Positions 1 to 12,349 of a stretch of 64,000 nt of DNA are shown in pieces. Origin of the DNA: Setaria digitata. Taxonomy: Eukaryota; Nematoda; Chromadorea; Rhabditida; Setariidae. The DNA is taken from the NCBI GenBank assembly GCA_003640385.1, contig RCAB01000202.1, positions 40,126-104,125 on the forward strand, read 5' to 3'. The notes under the pieces were generated by a model that was not told the origin of the DNA, did no database searches, and saw only the letters and a program-made list of their open reading frames with translations. Position 1 is the stretch's first letter. Each line of letters opens with the position of its first letter. The translations under genes were made by a program, and so were the position numbers.

Positions 1-209
1 AATTCTATGCATTCCGTTGGCTTTCTTTACTTTTGTCGCAAGAATTTTCTCTTCCAGGCAAATATTTTTTGTGTTTTTGTTGCTGGAAATGATATGGAAA
101 TAAAATTTTTTGATTCATGTCATTGACTATATTATATGGAAATAAATAAAAATGGACAGGTTTATTTCCCACTGGAAATGTTATGGTCATTTTCGATTTT
201 AATTTACAG

Positions 210-596
210 ATGTTATTAATATTTGGGATTCGCTGTTTTCCTCACCTGATCGCTTACGGTTCCTACACTGGATATGCTTAGCGATGTTGGAAAAAGTCCG
301 TACTCCGTTACTGGAAGGAGATTTCACAACATGTTTAAAAATGTTGCAGGTAATCTGTTTTAAATGCTTTGCTATGTATCGTTATTGAAGGGTAGGAATT
401 GAAAGTTGATTATTCACGTTAATTATTCTTTATGCATAAGGAATTACATATGGAGCATTTTTGATAGGATATAGCTCTTCACTCAGTCTCATTTCACATT
501 TTCATTTGTAATTTATGTCCAAAGTTGTGGAAAACTTTTGTTAAGCCATAGCAGTATCACCACTATGCTGGTACGCAGCGCGTGGAAGAACAGTGA
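210..596 (+). CDS. TBC1D13-like Rab GTPase-activating protein, C-terminal exons only
   Basis: Exon 210-349 follows a TTTACAG acceptor and ends at a GTAATC donor. It continues a codon whose first base lies in an upstream exon outside the window. It encodes DVINIWDSLFSS, then DRLRFLHWICLAMLE and LLEGDFTTCLKMLQ, which matches the last TBC helices of TBC1D13 (family pattern IWDSLF...CCAML...LL.GDF...LLQ). TBC proteins speed GTP hydrolysis on Rab GTPases; TBC1D13 is linked to Rab35 and membrane traffic. The proposed last exon, 555-596, follows a GCAG acceptor, keeps phase 0 and adds 13 residues before TGA. That tail is about the usual length but is not clearly conserved, so the exact 3' end is less certain than the family. 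Confidence 0.72.
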
Positions 597-2067
597 GCCA
601 ACTTCTGATTTAGCGTGAATAGACTAGTTTACTGTTTAGAATTATCATGAAACTGACGTCGGAGAATTGATTGTGGTTGCACACAGAATGAACGAAGGAT
701 GCTATTGCCTCAAAAACTCGTGTAGAGATAGCGCGAAAAGTAGCTTTTCGAAACTGGACGTAAATCCAACTTTCAAATTCGCCAGTGCTGTTACTAATGT
801 TCTAAGAACATTGTCAAAGAAATAGTAATTAAAGTCGTTGTTTTCTTCATCTCATATATTTCGTAATTGATATTTTAGAGGGTATGAAATATTTCAGCAA
901 AGAAATGTAAATAAAAATGAAATTAATATGCAACGAACAATGAATAACAGTTCAACTTTGTCACCATATGGAGGCATTGCAAAGACAATGTGGTAGTTAC
1001 TCTAAGATAGGTGGAAAGAAAAAACTTGACGTAGTTGCCCTCTGCATGAAAATGTAAAAGTGATATGCATAAAGAGGGGATCCGTAGAAAAGGTATAAAA
1101 TTTTCTTCAATAGTTTTCAAAGTACCGTGTGGAATGGAATAAATTTATTGCCAGCTCATTCGTTATGATTTCCTTGCATTTGTGCTGTGCTCATTCAAGT
1201 TTATGTTTTGTTTTTTAAATGTCACTGTTTAAGATTGGTCGTATTTATATATGTGCCTTTTGCATCTTTCTGCAAGTAATAAGTATTCATAAATTGAATG
1301 CAAAAGTGATTTATGCGCATGTAGCCTTGAAATACAGTAGTTATACATTATTGCAAAGGCTGAAAATAATGCCATTTATAATATGTTCACTTACACTTTT
1401 TAAAATTTAGCTCTGTTTTAGTTATACATAACGTCAAGTTGTACCTGGTGTTCTGTGCATCTGAATTCAACTATTATTTAAATCGTAATGGTGTATAGTA
1501 TTTTCATATTCTATGTTGATATAATTACCATATTTTCCAAACTCCTTACTCTTATACCATCATTGTGTTAGTTTTATGATTGTAATGTGTTGGTTAGTTT
1601 CTTTATCCATTGCCCACGGAGAAAACATTACCTTAACTGAAAATCTTGTCATTTTCCGGTTTATCGTTGATTTTTAAAAAACTCGCATGATTTTATCTGT
1701 CTTCCAAATGTTTATATACTTAAATATTGCCATAGTAATTTGTAAATGTATGAAAAGCTTGTGCATTTCGGCGACATATACTTTTAATCAATCTCGTGGT
1801 GTTAATCCACCGAAATATTTCATTGTTCTCTTATTTTTGTTCCAGAATCGTAATCAGTGTCAAGTAACATACTGCAGTTAAATGAAACGGCATGACAGTT
1901 GACATTTCGAACCATCGTATTTCACTACTGAAGGCTTTTTACTACGGGATATATCGTAAGACGAAAGTTGTTGAGGTTGAGTTTTAGGCAATTCGTACTT
2001 CAGATCCTTCACATTCTTTTTTTTTAGTCTTGGATTTGTAAACTAATCAAGGACAGCTGATACCAAA
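597..2067. other. Intergenic: 3' flank of TBC1D13-like gene and 5' flank of siah
   Basis: AT-rich, no convincing exon. A 46-codon open frame starting ATG at about 688 and ending TAG near 825 is probably 3' untranslated sequence. A T-rich tract ending in AG at 2025-2026 is the best candidate trans-splice acceptor for siah, 41 bases before its ATG. Confidence 0.5.
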
Positions 2068-4186
2068 ATGAGCAACGAATTCAAACAAGGAAGTAGTACA
2101 ACCCCAGCGTCCGTGAACAGTCAGAACAATCCAACGCAGGGCGTTGCAACTCCACAACAGAAAACAGTTGGTCGTGTCCAGGGTTCCACTCCATCCGGTA
2201 CATTCCTTTTATGAGTAATTTTGTTATGAATAATTTAAATCTCTTATGAGTAATTTGTTGCATTCAATAGGAAGTTTATTGTTTTCAGGTTCTATTTCAA
2301 ATCCAGTCACTACTCAGAGCGTAGCACCTCAGTTTGCTGTTGCCACTCCTCATAGTGTGACACACAACGCCAATCCAGAGGTTTTTATTTATTTTTTTTT
2401 TTTTTCTTGAGAAAATTGATAATTGGTTTGTATAGGTTTGAAAAATAATTTTGTTCAGAATTTGTTGGTACTGATAATACTGTTTCCAGGTCCTATCCGT
2501 TTTCGAATGTCCAGTTTGCATGGATTACATGATGCCACCTTATCTGCAGTGTCAGAGTGGTCATCTTGTATGTGGCAATTGTCGTCCCAAACTAACATGC
2601 TGTCCTACATGCAGGGGTCCAGTCCGTATGTTTCACCTCCAAATAAAAATTTAGTTGTCACTAATTTTCACTCTTACCTTTTAAGCATGGTGAGGGTGAG
2701 GGCAAAAGAGAATGGAAAAGGAAGACACACGAGGTCATTTTTTCAGTTAGCCATTATAATTATATTAACTTCATTCATTTTATCCACAGTTATTTACAGC
2801 AAGTGTTCGAAACTTGGTATTAGAAAAGATCGCAAATACCGTTATGTTTCCCTGCAAATTTGCTGGTTCGGGCTGTCCTCTTACATTTTCACACGTTGAA
2901 AAAGTAGAGCACGAGGAGCTTTGCGAGTTTCGGTAAGGATTTTTTGCTGAAAACTGTAACTTCTCTGTAAGACAGTTATAATCCTTTCAAAGCATCTAAT
3001 ATACCCTTATTTTTGATAAGCGAACCATTTCCCTATTAACTTCTTTATGTTTTTTTTTTTTTTTTTTTTTTTTGTATTCTAGCCCATACTGTTGCCCATG
3101 TCCTGGGGCATCGTGCAAGTGGCAGGGGAGTCTCTCGGAAGTTATGGGACATCTCATGAAAGTTCACAAGTCCATTACAACTCTACAAGGTCAGTTTACT
3201 TTCATATTTCGACAAAAATTCAAAACCTTTTTTTGCCACCGGTTTTTATTCATGGCATATCTATGTTTTTTGCTTTACGACTACCGTAATAAAATGATTT
3301 ATATTTCGTTTTTCATAAACTGTGATTTATGCATCCTTTCAGGCAAACCAAAAGTTTTTCTTTGTAGTGAGACCAAAATTTATTTGCTTGTATCTCTACA
3401 GACTTATGATTTGAATATATCTAATTACAGGCGAAGATATCGTCTTTTTGGCTACTGATATCAATCTACCTGGTGCAGTAGATTGGGTGATGATGCAGTC
3501 TTGCTTCGGTTATCATTTCATGCTTGTGCTAGAAAAACAGGAGAAATTCCAGGATGGCAATCAGATGTTCTATGCTGTAGTGCAGTTGATTGGTGCTAAG
3601 AAAGAATCCGAGAATTTCATGTACCGGTAGGGAAATTGTTAATTTTAGTTTCAGAAAATGTTTCTGTATAAAATTGCCAACATTGTAAATGCACTTGTAT
3701 TTCTAATGCCCAAACTCTAGGTCATTTGGAAATTAGGACATTAGTATTCTGGAATGTAAAGGTGATTTAGGGATATATAAAGCGATTGATTTGGACTGCT
3801 TCTCTAGTCTAATGAGCACTTTTGGCACTTTATGGCAAACTGGTTCTAAACCGTTTTTAAACCATATTCAAAAATTTAGTTATCCCGCAAATGAGTCCTT
3901 GAATGATCCGAAAGAAGAGGGCGATATGGAAAGGAAAATTGGATTTGGTCCCGGAACAAATTATCTTCTACTGATTAAGTAGAACTTTGATTTTGTTTCT
4001 TTTTGCAGACTTGAATTAGCGACACATCGCCGTCGTTTTAGTTGGGAAGCGTCGCCACGTAGCATACATGAAGGTGTGGCGCATGCAATATCTCTCTCCG
4101 ATTGTATGGCATTCGACAGTCAGACGGCTCAGTTATTTGCAGAAAATGGTAATCTTGGGATCAATGTTACGATATCCATGGTGTAA
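2068..4186 (+). CDS. siah-1: SIAH-type RING E3 ubiquitin ligase (seven exons, 323 aa)
   Basis: Exons 2068-2197, 2289-2380, 2490-2625, 2800-2932, 3083-3189, 3431-3626 and 4009-4186 join with matching phases to 324 codons. Exon 3 carries the C3HC4 RING ([20 protein letters not shown], then [11 protein letters not shown]). Exons 4-5 carry the two SIAH-type zinc fingers ([28 protein letters not shown]). Exons 5-7 form the substrate-binding domain ([30 protein letters not shown]). SIAH proteins are cytosolic or nuclear ligases that pair with E2 enzymes and send targets to the proteasome. Similarity to vertebrate SIAH1 is near-continuous. The N-terminal ~74 residues, rich in Ser, Thr, Gln and Asn, are longer than in vertebrates (282 aa in human). 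The protein ends ...ISMV rather than ...ISMC. The exon 2 donor (GTTTTTA) is weak, but the phase fits. Confidence 0.96.
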
Positions 4187-5568
4187 ACCTACTCGGTGCA
4201 GGCTGTGTCTTGTTGGTGGTGATAGTGTTAGGGAGAGGTGTAGGAAAGAAAGAGTTATAGGAAGAAAGAAAGGTAAGGTTGATGCTACAGATATTTGTTT
4301 TGCTTTTATTCATTATTAAAGCAGCGACAGTATTTATAAATATTTCTGAGCTATAGTCTCAGCACAGGGTGGCGTATGTAAAACTGTAGACCAAGTGCAA
4401 AATATTATTCTAAAACCACATTATATTGCTATTTGTCAGGTGTTAGAGTTGCGTAATACGAGTTCACTGAACTCAGGCTTGAAAGGACCTCACATAAGGT
4501 TAAGCTAATCAATCTCCTATGATTTGACCGCGAATCCTATAAAGGGAAAGCGAATTGAGTGGTTTCTTTTTTTTTTTTTTTTTTTTTTTTCTTCAAGCAT
4601 ATTTTGCATTTGGAGTCTGTTTCATGTTTGTCGCTCTGTAGTTCCCGATGCGAGAATCTCCGTGTCTGTATCCTTAAACGATAATTACCGTCCACCTACC
4701 CTCTTATTATTTCTTGTTATGTTTCCAGCGCAATTATGAAAAACTGAGTAGAATTCGTTTCCCCTTCACGTTAAGAAGTATTACCCCAAAGTTCGACATT
4801 GTCTTCCCACTTCAAGTTATCGGCAATTTACATGGTCGTCACTTTTCCCGTTCTCCCAGAATTTTATCTTTTTTCCCTTCCAGCAACCATATATGTCTGT
4901 ATCAAATTAGTTACATTTTCTGTCATTTCCTTCGCTGGGTTGTGCAGGATTCTCATTTGCACCACTATTCAACTTTGGTTTTGCAGTTACAAAAATGTAC
5001 AACTTTTTAGTTATATTTGATAATACTTCGTCATTTGTCAGCTTTTGCTAATTTGTTACTCATTACCTGCTTTGATTGCAAGGCTACTGTTTTTCTGTTC
5101 GGAAAGATACAAACTATATTTAGGACGAAAACTTTTGAGTTAGACCATGAAAGGCAGACAATTCCATTAATTTTTGTTGGAAAATTACTAACTCTATTTC
5201 TGATCAAGTTTAATATATCCTAAAAATACGGCTCCATATCAATATTCGAAAACTTTCCCGTATCGTTAACTTTACACAGAATAAATTTTTGTTAATGAAT
5301 TATTTTATTTTATGATTGCATTTTGGTCGAAGTGGATAATGCTAGGAAGGAGCAGAATAGTTGTCGAATTCGGATACTGTGTTTTTGTATATAGGTAGTT
5401 TGCTTTTCCTGTTTATGTGTATTTGTATCAGGCGATGATAGTATTTACCTTGCATAAACGTTTCTGTGCAAGTTGCATTTGATTTAAGGGCCATTCTTCA
5501 AATTAGTAATCAGTCGCATTCACTAGTTATTCGGGAGATGCAAAGATAAAGGCAGAAAAGCTGAGTTT
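4187..5568. other. Convergent intergenic region between siah and the FAHD1 gene
   Basis: Expected to hold the 3' untranslated regions of two convergent genes. There is a long T tract near 4566-4590. AATAAA on the plus strand at 5280-5285 and on the minus strand at 5304-5309 are candidate signals, though the first is far from the siah stop. Open frames here are interrupted and match nothing I recognise. Confidence 0.45.
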
Positions 5569-6578
5569 TTACTGAACATAAAATTTAGATGATGTGATAC
5601 CTTCTAGACCAAATTCGATACAGTCTCCAGATCTGACAGCTGTTACACCCGGTGGTGTACCTGTAAGAAGCATGTCACCTGGTTCCATGGTAATATACTT
5701 TGTTAAAAATTCGATCAGAGTTGGTATGTCGAAAACCATAGCATCGGTCCGACATCGTTGCTTTTCTTCATTATTTATGCGACAATACAGTTCGACGTCA
5801 TGTGGATTGGCTATTTTATTGGCATCGATGAAACATCCTACTGGGCATGATGTGTCGAACGACTTCGCCAGAAACCAAGGTGTTCCTGCCTTCTTCGCTT
5901 CATCCTGAAAATTGAAACCCTTGTATTTATTAAGGTTGCAATTCTGACTATCAATAATTGCTGGCATTTCAGTTGCTCGACAGCGTCATTTTAGAATCAA
6001 TTAAAGGAACCCAACCTAAAACCGGGACTTTCAGACAACATTTGTTCCATGAGAGAAGACTGCTGACAAATTACCTGGAAGTCTCGAGCTGTCATGTCCA
6101 AGGCTACCGCATAACCACCAACATAATTAAATGTCTGCGACATTGGAACATTCTTCGCGGTTTTGCTGAAAATTACACCGAGTTCCACTTCTTGATGTAA
6201 TATCTTACAACCAGGCGGCGGCACAATAGGCTCTCCTTCTGACACATAACTATTTGTTGATTTCACGAAAAACAACGGTCTCTTCGGTATCGCATTTCCC
6301 AATTCCAAAGCATGCTCCTATAAAACTAAACAATTTTCGATAATCTTCGGATTCCATTCAAATTATAACAATGAGCACATTTGCGGAGAGATCCGTTAAA
6401 TATAACAAACCTTGTAATTCCTACCAACACAAACAATCTTCTTCCCAAAAGCACGAAAATTGGATAACTGCGCCACCATACCTCGGGCAAACACTAGCCA
6501 TATCACTAAATAAAAGACATATTTCACCACGCGAGTGAACAAACCAATTGGTCGCTGGAAAATGTATGAAAATGCCAT
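5569..6578 (-). CDS. fahd-1: Acylpyruvase / oxaloacetate decarboxylase, FAHD1 family (three exons)
   Basis: Exons 6411-6578, 6075-6317 and 5569-5904 all join in phase 0 to 249 codons. Family landmarks are in order: GKKIVCVGRNYKEHALELG, LFFVKSTNSYV, LHQEVELGVIF, NYVGGYAVALDMTARDFQ, GTPWFLAKSFDTSCPVG and MLLTGTPPGV. The LHQEVELG region carries the acidic metal ligands. FAHD1 enzymes cleave acylpyruvates and decarboxylate oxaloacetate, usually in mitochondria with Mg2+. Two starts are possible. The upstream ATG (6576-6578) adds 33 residues with a hydrophobic stretch (FYLVIWLVF). The ATG at 6477-6479 gives 215 residues, close to the human size, and lies just after a TTTATTTAG acceptor-like site suited to spliced-leader addition. 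I favour the shorter protein but list the longer span. Confidence 0.94.
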
Positions 6579-7900
6579 GTCTAAATCGTCTCATGGTTAA
6601 TTAAATTTGGATTTCATACGGAAGAAAGGCATTTCCGCATGCTATTGGATAAGCATTACTCGTTAATATGATGCAACGCTGGCTTATCTGATGAAAGATT
6701 TTCAAGAAAGATGCTATGTAATTGATTTGCAATGAAGTAAAAATAATGTCCCTTAACTTTTAAGATTCCATACATAATTTGAAGTACGTATACTATCTTC
6801 AAACAAACAGTATTATCCAGTTTTTCAAGTAATTATCTTCTCATCTTAAGTAATATTAGGTGTTTTTGTCGAACGAATGGGAACACTCAAAATGCTACAG
6901 TTTTAGCTATGCGCTTAATTATTGTTTTTACTTCATCTAATTCTCTCACGAAAACCTGATTAAGATACTTGGTCTGTGTCATGAAAGTGTTAGCGGTTGA
7001 GCCGAACAATGGCAACATTATCATTTATTGAATCAAGATGAAATCATCTTTTTTTTGAAATCTTTTTGTTCGAAATTTTTTTCTGACTGCATATTGATTG
7101 TATTAGTAATGAAAAACAACAATTATACATTGAGTGGCAATAAACAGCGATCACTGATTTACACCAAGTTTAATTAAAACAAATGCAAAGTTAAACTTCG
7201 AAAAAGTTGAAAATTATGTTAAACGCATAAAGCCCTTCAGTGCACAAAAAGATAAATTAGAAAAATTCCATGAGAACACATAAAAGTTCAAAAGTAATCT
7301 TACCGGTATTACTGATACTAAACTGTAATTTACTACTTATTCATAATACGTCTGGAATTACTTATGCTGTTTAACATTTGAAGCTGATGTCTAAATTTTA
7401 GGGTTGTTTTTCTCTCCATAAATTTGAAAAAGGTCTTTCTTTTTTCGAGAAATAACGGACAACTCGAATCAATCAAATATCCTTCAAACGCTTTTTTGAA
7501 AAATCATTAGGAAATAATTCCTTTTGATTGGTTCCACTTCAAAAGTTTATGTGCTGTGGAAAGTAAGAATTTTGGTGAAAGTTAGCAATTTAATTCAAAA
7601 AAATTTATGTTAGTTTATCTTTAAATTATTTCTATCACTATCTAGAAAGTAATTTTTTTAAAAAAGAAGCAGAGCAACCTAAAATTGCTTTTACAAATAA
7701 ATGTTGAGAAGTAACAAAAGTAAAAAAGAAAAAACCCGAATTAAGACAAAGCTTATATATTCGGTTGAGGTAGGCAAATAAATCAAGGCACCGTGTGTTT
7801 GTAATGATATGATGAGCACCTGATTAGAAAAGTGAAACCAAATCTAGCTAATGGTTCTCGAAAACTTTTAAAATTCCAATTTATTTGCTTTTCTACAAAT
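6579..7900. other. Intergenic AT-rich DNA between FAHD1 and SDR genes
   Basis: Both flanking genes are on the minus strand. The segment is about 1.3 kb, very AT-rich, with scattered A and T tracts and no open frame that looks conserved. It should contain the SDR 3' end and the FAHD1 promoter or leader. Confidence 0.45.
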
Positions 7901-10900
7901 TCAATTTAAGCTATAAAAGATAGGATTGGGACAGAAATCTGGGATGGCCCCAGCAATCATTTCCTTAGTGATAATTATCAAATTAATTTCATTCTGTTCA
8001 TCTGAAATTCTTTTCGGAACATTGCTATATTTGGTACTGTTCCGGAAAGTATTTGGAAAATGATTTCCTTCGACACATTCAACCACGTTCCGAGCTCCAT
8101 CTTCCTGAAATGAACAAATAGACAAAGCTTTTAGGTTTCAAAAATATTCCTTATGTGTTTTTTAATTCTATAATGAATTTTTTGAAGCTAAAATTAAGTT
8201 GCAATTTATCACTGTTTGAATAGATTTGGGAATTTGGAATAAGTGGGGAAGTGGGAAATTAATTACAATGTACATTTAATGCCCAGAATTGTCATATTAA
8301 TAAAATTAGCAGTGAAGAAAGACATACGACTCTGGAAAGGAATCGAGATACTTGTAGAGTTTTCAAAAACTTTCGCACTCGAGGTGAGATGTTGTTACTG
8401 AGCGAGGTACTTACAGCACCCGGATGAACGCTAATTGCTTGAATCCCTTCGATTCGATCAAGATAACAAGCCAACATTGCTACTGCTAATTTCGACCTAA
8501 CAATAAGAAAAATTGGTAAATTAAGTTTGGTCATTTATCATGTTTTTTTTTTTTTTATTTTGCTTAAAATGGCTTTTGTCAGTCAAGCAAATTGCGGCAG
8601 TGAAAGTACGAATTCCCAATGACCTGGCATAGCTGAACCATCCGGATGTACTACTACTCGATATCGAAAACATTTGCTGCAGACGATCACGCCTTGGAGA
8701 TATCTGTGGACATAAGAACCTGAACCAAATATAAATTAATACTTACTATTTTTCAGCCTGAATCAATTAAGACATGGTTTACAACATCATTCATTATTCT
8801 GCCATTCAGACCATTTAGAAAAGCTCTTAAAATTTAAAATCAAAATATTCGACCAATACTGAATTTAAGTATTGATCGAATATTTTAATCCAAATCGTAA
8901 TATTTAATTTGAAATGCAAGAAAAGTGTTAGAAGAAAATGAATCTCCTCCACAGGAACACAAATAGGGAGATTCGGATGCCCTTTTTTGACGGTAAATCT
9001 GGTACTAGTACAACGAAGATATGGCAAATTCGAGTTCATAATGAATAACGTTTCCTGTTTTGATTGCACTGTACTATTTGTTTGCACTTTGTTTACTGGA
9101 TGGATACCGATAAAATAAATCGACCCACTTTCGAACCGAAGTGATGAAAGAAATTTTTTTATGCATTTTCAAACAAAAAACGTAAATTTTTGGAATACTT
9201 AATGAAGTAAATATCTCTAAACAGTAAGATATGTGCTTGATTTGTTCTCAGATGATATACAGCTCAGTTGTGAATATTTCAACCAGCAAATAAACTGACT
9301 TGGATCATTGATGAGTTGTGCCGTAACTTACTGCTAAAATACTTCCGCATATAATGGAATTTTCAAAAATTTATGAAATACCTAAAATTATCTATCAGTC
9401 TCTTATTTCCTTTTGTTCTCTCAAATTTAAATCGTTTTCGTTCTCTTTACAAATCCCAATTAATAATTACTCAAAATATTAGTTATGATAATCTGATTTC
9501 TTATAGGTTTAGAATATTCATTTGTATTAAATACTAATCTATTTTTCTTTTCTTTCAATGAGGTTTACATAAATTACTTGTATAAAATAGAAGTAAGTGT
9601 AATTATTTTGACTCCTTCTCTTGGCGTTGCAACACCTATCAGCTCGTTCAACAAGTAAAATTGTGATAAATAATTCACCTGGAATTCACGTTTAATGAAA
9701 CTTTGCCAGAATTTATTGATATGTTCCGTTTATGTGGTAAAAGAATTTCTTGAAAAATAGATTTTCTTCTTAAAAAAGCTCTGGAAAAACATTTAAATGC
9801 TTGGTAAAATTATCACTACAACTTGAAACACAAAATTTTTTTCCTTATGTGTCCCATCAGTTTTAAAAGATGCATATTAAAGTAGATACAAGTAAAGCAA
9901 TTATAGCACTATTACCTGGAATGCAGCATCAAATCCATCTTTTGTTTTGCTTACTTTTGGCAATAACACAGCAGCGTTTAAAATAATTATGTCATAGCAT
10001 CTGTAGTATTGGCGAGTCATTATCATTGAAGTAGTAACTGCCATTCGTAGCATTTAAAAGTATTTCAGGATAAAAAAAAACTTTTTTTAGTGGCGAATTA
10101 ATTTTTTTTTCTGGTGATGAACTAATTACTACATGAGTAAGAATGAAAATTCGACTTATATTTCATATTTCAATATGATAAGTTATACATTCTCGAAATG
10201 CTTTTTCGGTAAATAAATTACAAATTTTTTAGGATTTCTACATACAAATTTATTAAATGCGCAATCGCTACCAACGGTAAGCCAGAGAAGAGATAAAAAA
10301 AACAACAGCAAATTCGAACTAAGTCAATACAGGCTGGTTTACTTGTGAAATATTGATCTTGCAAGGGAAATCAGATCCAGATTTGTTCTGTTGACTTTAT
10401 TATCAAATTCAAATTCACTTTCAAAGTTTACAATTTTATCATTTGATTTAGGCATCTCATTTAAATCTAAAAGTACCATCAAATTTTCAGTTTTATGAAA
10501 CAGATGGGGAATGCGAAAATTTCTCTATCTTTCTTCATCAATAAATGGAATCACAAAATCGTCACCTCTTTTGGGCAATGATCACACGAACACTTTTTGA
10601 AACGGATGACAGTTGACTCAAATCAATGATAATAAAATCAATTGAGGAATTGCCACCCTAAAGTATCTTGAAGCTTTGTTAATAAAAGATTTTTCTTGAT
10701 TCGATGCAATTGATGAGCATGATAAGTCGGAGGTGATTTAAAAAATAGAACTTTGCGTAATGCTTACGTGTTTTCTCTAGCTTCTTTTTTCTATCCTTTA
10801 CGATTTTTGAAAAAAGTTTATTGAAAAGAAAATTTAACAATACTCAACATTATTGGAAGATTTTTGTATTCCAAAAATATTTGAACTTATCATTGAAATT

Positions 10901-11574
10901 AAGTGATTTTTAATATGAAATGAAATTAACGACATAATAACTAACCAATCGCTTAACAATAGATGCGCAGGCATTTTTCGCCTTTTCAGTGTTACGGCAT
11001 GCAATGGTAACGTGATATCCTTTAGCACATAGTTGCAATGCCGTATGATAACCTAAACATTTAACTAATCTGTACGACCTTTTTTCAAAAGAGAAAAAAA
11101 TTATCAAATGAATTGGAATAAGTATTGACATAAGAGCTTTCGCATAGGGATGAGATCCAGGTCATTTAATATTTAATAATTCTTGTATTTTGGATTTAAC
11201 ATTGCACTCTTCAACTTGATGCAGTTCATCCTGCCAAATCATTAGCAGAATTTCGTAACCTTATCCTAGCGTATCGGTCACAATGGAAGCTGATAACGAT
11301 CAGTTAAATGCAATTAAAATCTCTTTTACTTGTAAGTCTTTTTTACACTTGGCTATTGTCTTATATTTAAGACTCACATAGAGTGCAGAAAGGTAACATG
11401 GATAAACTCAAATTTTACTAAAAAAATTAGAGCGACAAAAATGGAACTCACAATTCACGTTTAAAAAAAATGAGATATATTGCCTTCAAATAGATGATAA
11501 AACTGCATCAAACCTATTCCCTGATTTGCTCCAGTGATAAGAACAGATTGTTGTCGGTGATGACAAGTTGCCAT
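7901..11574 (-). CDS. Short-chain dehydrogenase/reductase, retinol-dehydrogenase type (eight exons, 296 aa)
   Basis: Exons in coding order: 11514-11574, 10946-11052, 10566-10657, 9916-10000, 9578-9678, 8624-8719, 8352-8496, 7901-8104. All phases match and sum to 297 codons. The N-terminus has the NAD(P)-binding motif VLITGANQGIGYHTALQL (TGxxxGxG, residues ~14-21), then HVTIACRNTEKAKNA as in RDH/WWOX-like enzymes. Next come IDLSQLSSVS, YDIIILNAAV (usually NAG), KIITLTS with the likely catalytic Ser145, and YARSK giving Tyr179/Lys183. VHPGAVSTSL is the usual RDH-type segment after the active site. The Ser-Tyr gap of 34 residues is long. Substrate cannot be told from sequence; retinoid, steroid or carbonyl compounds are all possible. 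The C-terminal 68 codons diverge from typical members, so that exon is the least certain. Confidence 0.9.
8842..8886. repeat. Near-perfect hairpin (19-bp arms, 7-nt loop) in SDR intron
   Basis: Arm 8842-8860 is the reverse complement of 8868-8886 except at one position. In a minus-strand transcript, the sense of the host gene, that position is a G-U pair, so the stem is fully paired. It lies in the intron between SDR exons 5 and 6. Confidence 0.7.
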
Positions 11575-12349
11575 TTGAAATATAAAATTTCCTCAGTAGG
11601 GTATACTGTCTACTTCTAATACTATTTGATGAATATATATATGATTGATATTATAGTTATATATAATTGTCCATCAGTCAGCTATACACATCGGCGAAAA
11701 GGAGGCTGCTCCGCCCTTTCAACATTCAACAATGTTTGACTGAAGGACGTTTTCGGGTAAATCAGGTGGAAATTTAATTTACTTCATTATCTTCCCCTTC
11801 TTTCTAATCAAACTTTTTACGCATACATTCTCTTTTGTTCACCGCTCACTAACTTTTCCCATGCTGCATTGCATTTACAAACTTGATTTGCAACATCGTC
11901 GACGCACAACAATCGCATGCAATATATTTTTACTTAGAATTCTTCGTAATTTCAGAAGTTTGACGACAGGTTCAATAAAATTTGTTTAAAATCATATTAT
12001 AATCTTATTTCATTTCCATTACTATTACAGAAATGAATAAATCAAGAGCAAGGGTACGAATCAAGCCAGGAAATCAAAGGAATCGGCATCTTTTTTCTTA
12101 TCTGATGCAAAGGAGAACTTCATTCGTGATAAGCGGTACAAGACAATCATAACTGGATGTTCATTTAACATGCTAAGGATCAGAAGTCCAGTATTTCCAA
12201 GTGGCACTGATCTATTTACTGTGCCTTATATATGCTTGAGACTTCTATACCGAGGGAAGTTATTAGTAACAAACTGTCTTTTGATTATCGAGTGTTATCT
12301 GGATGAATTATAAATTATTCCTTTACTCGAAAGGAACAAAAAAACACAT
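11575..12349. other. Intergenic region between SDR and methyltransferase genes
   Basis: 775 bases upstream of the SDR start and downstream of the methyltransferase stop, both on the minus strand. No exon seen. A short (AT) run lies near 11635-11670. Confidence 0.45.

Noticed and set aside
688..825. 46-codon frame after the TBC1D13-like exons
   Set aside because: It would need a phase that exon 210-349 does not give; in the right phase it stops after 12 codons. Treated as 3' untranslated sequence.
8827..9087. 86-codon minus-strand frame in an SDR intron
   Set aside because: No SDR motif; flanking exons already join in frame without it.
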